Positions 6,801 to 7,306 of a stretch of DNA of 7,306 nt are shown here, in pieces. The notes below the pieces were generated by a model that was not told the DNA's origin, ran no database searches, and saw only the letters and a list, made by a program, of their open reading frames with translations. The first letter of the stretch is position 1. Each line of letters begins with the position of its first letter. The DNA lies in contig JAOZRC010000266.1 of NCBI GenBank assembly GCA_029940345.1, positions 1 to 7,306 of the forward strand. Direction: 5' to 3'. The stretch is from Desulfobacterales bacterium. Lineage in GTDB: Bacteria > Desulfobacterota > Desulfobacteria > Desulfobacterales > JAUCGF01. The translations under genes were made by a program, and so were the position numbers.

Positions 6801-7306
6801 GCATGGGGCGATAACAACTATGGACAACTGGGTGACAGTTCAACAACGGATCGTTTTTCGCCGGTCAGAGTCACCGGATTATCGGCTGGTGGCAATGACG
6901 ATGTTGATTGTATTTATACGATAACTCCTTCCAGCGCATCCTTTAGCGCATCGGGCGGCGTCGGCAGCATCAGTTTGACTGCCCTGTCTGATTGCGATTG
7001 GACTGCCTCCAGCGATGTTGACTGGATAACGATAACTTCCGAAAATAATGGCAAAGGCAGCGGAACCGTTCAGTTTTCAGTTGATTCATATTCTGACACG
7101 ACACAGCGAAACGGAACTGTTACAATTGCGAATAAAACCTTTACTGTTATACAAGAGGGCTTCTCCTGCTCTTACAGCATTGACCCTTCCTTTGCCTCTT
7201 TTATTGCGTCAGGCGGTGTGGGCAATGTTAATGTGACTGCACCGGAAAATTGTGAATGGAATGCCATAAGCAATGTTGATTGGATTACTATCACTTCAGG
7301 TCAGAG
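786..7306 (+). CDS. Giant secreted NHL / C13 peptidase / RCC1 / BACON mosaic protein (3' end outside window)
   Basis: The frame starting at ATG 786 stays open to the window end: 2173 codons plus two bases, with no stop. The start is supported by GGAG 8 bases upstream and a signal peptide straight after it; Met4 at 795 is a possible alternative. Order of parts by residue: signal peptide 1-30; twelve NHL repeats 49-632; C13-like peptidase 640-873 with His730 and Cys771; Ig-like module 888-990; decayed C13-like domain 993-1227; second Ig-like module 1233-1337; PPC-like domain 1343-1455; PEGA-like module 1461-1534; cysteine-bearing linker 1535-1684; seven RCC1 repeats 1685-2034; BACON repeats from 2042. 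The protein should be exported through Sec and act in the periplasm, on the surface or outside the cell. Propellers and BACON are binding scaffolds, so a targeted protease or a processed adhesin is the likeliest role; substrate and partner are unknown. Any anchor or sorting signal would be in the unseen C-terminus. I know no named gene with this full architecture. Confidence 0.92.
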   Translation, partial: MKIMAINQLKTWGIILFSFIGIIFHNPAFALENYRFERLWPVSFSVHQFSAPWGMAVDDNDYIYIVDSNNNRIQKFTKDGNLITNWGKSGNGDGEFNAPTGIAIDIKNGFVYVADTGNHRIQQFSLHGDFKSKFGTLGNGNGELNLPKGVAIDSEGFVYVADTGNHRVVKFTPDGNYEKKWGTQGNEKGEFGSPGDIAINSNNVVFVVDTDNSRIQRFTSEGEFLSKFGNYGICPRNATSSGCPPGLFVEPNGITIDKNDFVYIADEKNGIQKFAQDGEYIYIDGSSGSDDFPPSIPVIIDEGMDYGGMPGIYWDIFQAYFSSPKDVVVDSQGYIYVADTGNNGIQKFKPLGNFVRSWQRYSRWDGEFYHPQCITVDNNDGTVYVSDIGRNRTQNFTLEGVFINKWVTEWDPDEEEVFRNPGGITSDSNGFIYITDTEKHQIFKFTKDGDLKEKLGQYGEFDSPRDLTIINDNLMFVVDTGNNRIKKINFENQSVMSWGESGSGESKFDMPYGIAVDDNNGFVYVTDTGNNRIQKFDTNGVFKAQWNNFNSEINTFNNPKGIAVDSDGFVFVADSGNHRILKFDADGVLIAEFGEFGSAPGSLNQPIDLYISAAGKIYVVDSINARVQVFTKRRASDKNEKAIIVAGRREIDDSLWEETQICANYAYKALTYQGFTKETIHYLSSNMELDLDDNGVPDDVDGNATNEKLKDAIEVWAADADSVVIYLADHGGDGKFRMSGKDILNSSELSEWLETLQNKISGTVSVIFEACQSGSFLDKLKLPDGKKRIVISSASNGENAHFYSSASISFSKYFWTNILFGLNVKDTFDLAEEALEYTFDNQHPLLDDNGNGIGSNKDNFDGDGDLAKITYIGNGTIYQGAIPVIGNVSEEQTIQDTSSTTLRAENVYDNDGEIVRVWAVIRPPDYNLNESDNPVTNLPSIDFTPIDGQPDNYQATYDQFNKSGIYLITIYAQDNMENTSIPKLTTVTVTNPLKRRAIIIAGNSPSDSLWPAIEKNVKLACKALSFQGYAYEDVYLISPQSIPDVNYPTVTPTTGNIRDTIKIWAAQQTQDVVIYMVGNGGAEEFYLGADTDDNLMALQLGEWLNDLQTENNITDKVTVIYDASCSGSFLPKLIPPEDKERIVITSTSANNLALFQSQGDVSFSGYFWRWVFNGEKVEKCFNNAKDAIKKATQNNPIIALLNDSGNDEGNDKNDGKLARNYTIGVGIMLASAGPLTEEISPEITLSDGITSAGIWARNVTTTGTIEKVWAVITPPEGLPNLCGTPITDLPNIELVENPETGIYEGTYSDFTSYGIYGIAVYVSDTEGNISAPLTTQVRQTGYENGCIRSINMRDEIHNFWSMNCDSVNRSNRFAWYYTFTLVTETEVQIDLESEVLPYLYLISGAEIDGNIVTSNCCGGDGYNARITKTLSAGTYTIEATTSYSDKTGDFKLSLNPTLTPGSLNVVIMPPDVINAGALWQVDGGEWLDSGETITGLSVGSHTVEFKTVSGWKQPDNKLVQIEEGETTNVGITYSEQTDAVFTPITVTNGQYTEVQTIGIDPTSEDWCDIDNGGDMPPPLPCIWAGCPPNYHAEIDGCETKHIIGKNSINQENSFLLEYAFGDNTDITIYWELADLTDAWTYTIADNITGELFVMDMTATDHLAISASDYIYNELRIILKPKGNRVIALDGGINHTVALQENGTVWTWGSNEYGQLGNRITTNRSTPVQVVDLINIKAIAAGGHHTTALRYDGTLRTWGSNYYGQLGDGTNIDRVLPVPISGLNAVKAIANGFAHSIALKENGTVWAWGANGYGQLGDNTTSNRSLPVQVAYLDDIITVTAGGYHTVALKNDGTVWNWGRNDYGQLGDSTMENHHTPMQVPNFDNISTIFAGYSHTAALKTDGTVWTWGNNNYGQLGNGTTTASPIPVQVTGLENIIAISGGGYHTVALAQDGTLFTWGFNGYGQLGDGAKTDRHTPYQVPDMTNVIAISGGFSHTLGIKDDYSIWAWGDNNYGQLGDSSTTDRFSPVRVTGLSAGGNDDVDCIYTITPSSASFSASGGVGSISLTALSDCDWTASSDVDWITITSENNGKGSGTVQFSVDSYSDTTQRNGTVTIANKTFTVIQEGFSCSYSIDPSFASFIASGGVGNVNVTAPENCEWNAISNVDWITITSGQ
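930..2684 (+). repeat. Twelve NHL repeats, probably two six-bladed beta-propellers
   Basis: Residues 49-632. Each repeat runs F-x-x-P-x-G-I-A-V-D, then G-F-V-Y-V-A-D-T-G-N-x-R-I-Q-K-F, then a turn and a W/F-G strand, with a period of 43 to 73 residues. Repeats start near residues 49, 96, 144, 191, 248, 321, 368, 418, 461, 508, 556 and 603. NHL propellers are usually six-bladed, so twelve repeats fit two propellers in series. Repeats 2, 3, 6, 10 and 11 are canonical (VADTGNHRI-like). Repeat 5 is atypical: its core reads ADEKNGIQKF and it is followed by an insertion of about 25 residues (275-320). A possible disulfide pair, Cys234 and Cys243, sits in the loop between repeats 4 and 5. NHL propellers are binding platforms for proteins, RNA or glycans and some have lyase activity; no lyase residues are recognised here. 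Confidence 0.9.
2703..3404 (+). other. C13 (legumain)-like peptidase domain, catalytic residues intact
   Basis: Residues 640-873. It opens with the first strand KAIIVAG (641-647), followed by a helix region with CANYAYKAL and a second strand. The catalytic signatures of clan CD cysteine peptidases are present: YLADHGG with His730, and FEACQSGSF with Cys771. These match the 'DHGA' and 'EACESGS' motifs of legumain (family C13) better than those of caspases or gingipains. An acidic loop DLDDNGVPDDVD (690-701) sits between the second strand and the His strand, and a second loop from Asp847 follows the core; both look like EF-hand calcium loops. Expected reaction: endopeptidase cleavage after a specific P1 residue, or transpeptidation as in some C13 enzymes. 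P1 preference cannot be read from the sequence. Confidence 0.82.
3447..3758 (+). other. Ig-like beta-sandwich module, copy 1
   Basis: Residues 888-991. The marks are VRVWAVIRPPD (near 915-925), a LPSIDF strand, YQATYDQF and a closing GIYLITIYAQD strand. This resembles the beta-sandwich modules that follow C13-like domains in large bacterial secreted proteins. It aligns along its length with the module at 4482-4796 (VWAVI, PP, TY, F, GIY, D, EN), so the pair arose by duplication. No binding residues are recognised. Confidence 0.6.
3762..4466 (+). other. C13-like pseudopeptidase domain, both catalytic residues replaced
   Basis: Residues 993-1227. The fold markers of the first peptidase domain recur: RAIIIAG (996-1002), CKALSFQGY, IKIWAA, VVIYM, LGEWLNDLQ, and ERIVITS. 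At the His site YLADHGG has become YMVGNGG, so Asn1079 replaces His730. At the Cys site FEACQSGSF has become YDASCSGSF: aligned without gaps, Ser1124 replaces Cys771 and the visible Cys1125 lies one position later. The acidic EF-hand-like loop of copy 1 is also missing, and the segment there reads SIPDVNYPTVTP. The domain is therefore probably inactive as a protease and may regulate, stabilise or bind. Shifting by one residue to rescue Cys1125 would still leave the His missing. Confidence 0.75.
4482..4796 (+). other. Ig-like beta-sandwich module, copy 2
   Basis: Residues 1233-1337. It carries EKVWAVITPPEG, LPNIEL, IYEGTYSDF and GIYGIAVYVSD, the same order of strands as copy 1 at 3447-3758. 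It directly follows the pseudopeptidase just as copy 1 follows the active domain, so the two-domain unit was duplicated together. Confidence 0.6.
4812..5150 (+). other. PPC-like (pre-peptidase C-terminal) beta domain
   Basis: Residues 1343-1455. The pattern RFAWYYTFTL, then VQIDLESEV, PYLYLIS, and later ITKTLSAGTYTIEATT with a closing FKLSL strand is the familiar PPC pattern of secreted bacterial proteins (strand, D-x-Y-L-x-L, then L-x-A-G-x-Y-x-I). Four cysteines (1346, 1364, 1416, 1417) could form disulfides. PPC domains usually accompany secreted peptidases and are often removed during maturation; that is family knowledge, not seen here. Confidence 0.6.
5166..5387 (+). other. PEGA-like 'VDGGEW / VGSHTVEF' module
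   Basis: Residues 1461-1534. It begins GSLNVVIMPPDVINAGALW, continues VDGGEWLDSGETITGLSVGSH and TVEFKTVSGWKQP, and ends with a QIEEGETTNVGITY strand. This is a common module of about 75 residues in large secreted proteins of deltaproteobacteria and planctomycetes, related to PEGA. It is probably a structural spacer. Confidence 0.6.
5388..5837 (+). other. Unassigned linker region with four cysteines
   Basis: Residues 1535-1684. The first half is proline- and cysteine-rich (Cys1567, 1581, 1586 and 1597 around MPPPLPCIWAGCPP). The second half alternates hydrophobic and polar residues (DITIYWELADL, NELRIILKP) and looks like a beta-sandwich. I do not recognise a family. Confidence 0.5.
5838..6887 (+). 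repeat. Seven RCC1 repeats, one seven-bladed beta-propeller
   Basis: Residues 1685-2034, seven units of about 50 residues. Each has A-G-G-x-H-T-x-A-L, then D-G-T-V-W-x-W-G-x-N-x-Y-G-Q-L-G-(D/N), then a T-x-x-R-x-x-P-V-Q-V strand. The YGQLG mark occurs seven times, matching the seven blades of known RCC1 propellers. Bacterial RCC1 (ATS1-like) repeats are common in secreted proteins and bind proteins or surfaces; a nucleotide-exchange role is not implied. The units have drifted at DNA level more than the DUF5648 repeats upstream. Confidence 0.93.
6909..7306 (+). repeat. Tandem BACON domains (second cut by the window end)
   Basis: The first copy spans residues 2042-2125: CIYTITPSSASFSASGGVG, then CDWTASSDVDWITIT, then GSGTVQFSV and RNGTVTIANKTFTVIQEG. 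The second begins at residue 2128 (CSYSIDPSFASFIASGGVG, then CEWNAISNVDWITI) and is interrupted by the end. BACON domains are thought to bind carbohydrates or mucins and often repeat near the C-terminus of secreted proteins. More copies probably follow. Confidence 0.88.

Noticed and set aside
5838..6887. CRISPR-like or satellite DNA array
   Set aside because: The periodic similarity is at protein level with drift at third positions, and there are no identical short repeats with unique spacers.
786..7306. Frameshift or split gene within the giant frame
   Set aside because: Reading every codon from 786 to the end shows no stop and keeps each domain in the same frame, so there is no sign of a break.

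Overview
The window holds two genes on the + strand, separated by a 326-base gap, and both look exported. The first is the 3' end of a gene whose product ends in three near-identical 49-residue repeats of the DUF5648 type. The second starts at 786 and stays open to the last base of the window: 2173 complete codons with no stop and no frameshift, checked codon by codon. It encodes one giant secreted mosaic protein whose C-terminus lies outside the window.

Domain order in the giant protein (residues counted from its Met): signal peptide (1-30); twelve NHL repeats, enough for two six-bladed beta-propellers (49-632); a legumain/C13-like caspase-fold peptidase with an intact His/Cys pair (640-873); an Ig-like beta-sandwich module (888-990); a second C13-like domain in which both catalytic residues are replaced (993-1227); a second copy of the Ig-like module (1233-1337); a PPC-like domain with cysteines (1343-1455); a PEGA-like 'VDGGEW...VGSHTVEF' module (1461-1534); an unassigned linker with four cysteines (1535-1684); seven RCC1 repeats, enough for one seven-bladed propeller (1685-2034); and one complete plus one cut BACON domain (2042 to the end). 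The peptidase and Ig-like module have been duplicated as a unit, and the second peptidase copy has decayed at its active site.

The gap (460-785) carries two perfect or near-perfect GC-rich palindromes, typical of dispersed REP-like intergenic elements, plus a weaker AT-rich inverted repeat. It ends in a good ribosome binding site and a curious two-codon mini-ORF overlapping the start of the giant gene.

The composition (moderately AT-rich by eye), the Sec-type signal peptide, the Shine-Dalgarno site and the mix of NHL, RCC1, BACON, PPC and C13 modules suggest a Gram-negative bacterium with a large genome and many giant secreted repeat proteins. Multicellular or filamentous Desulfobacterota are one possibility. 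This placement is inference; no marker gene is present. There is no RNA gene, mobile-element gene or CRISPR array. The most interesting point is an active protease paired with its own pseudoprotease duplicate inside a propeller-rich secreted protein, with EF-hand-like acidic loops only in the active copy.
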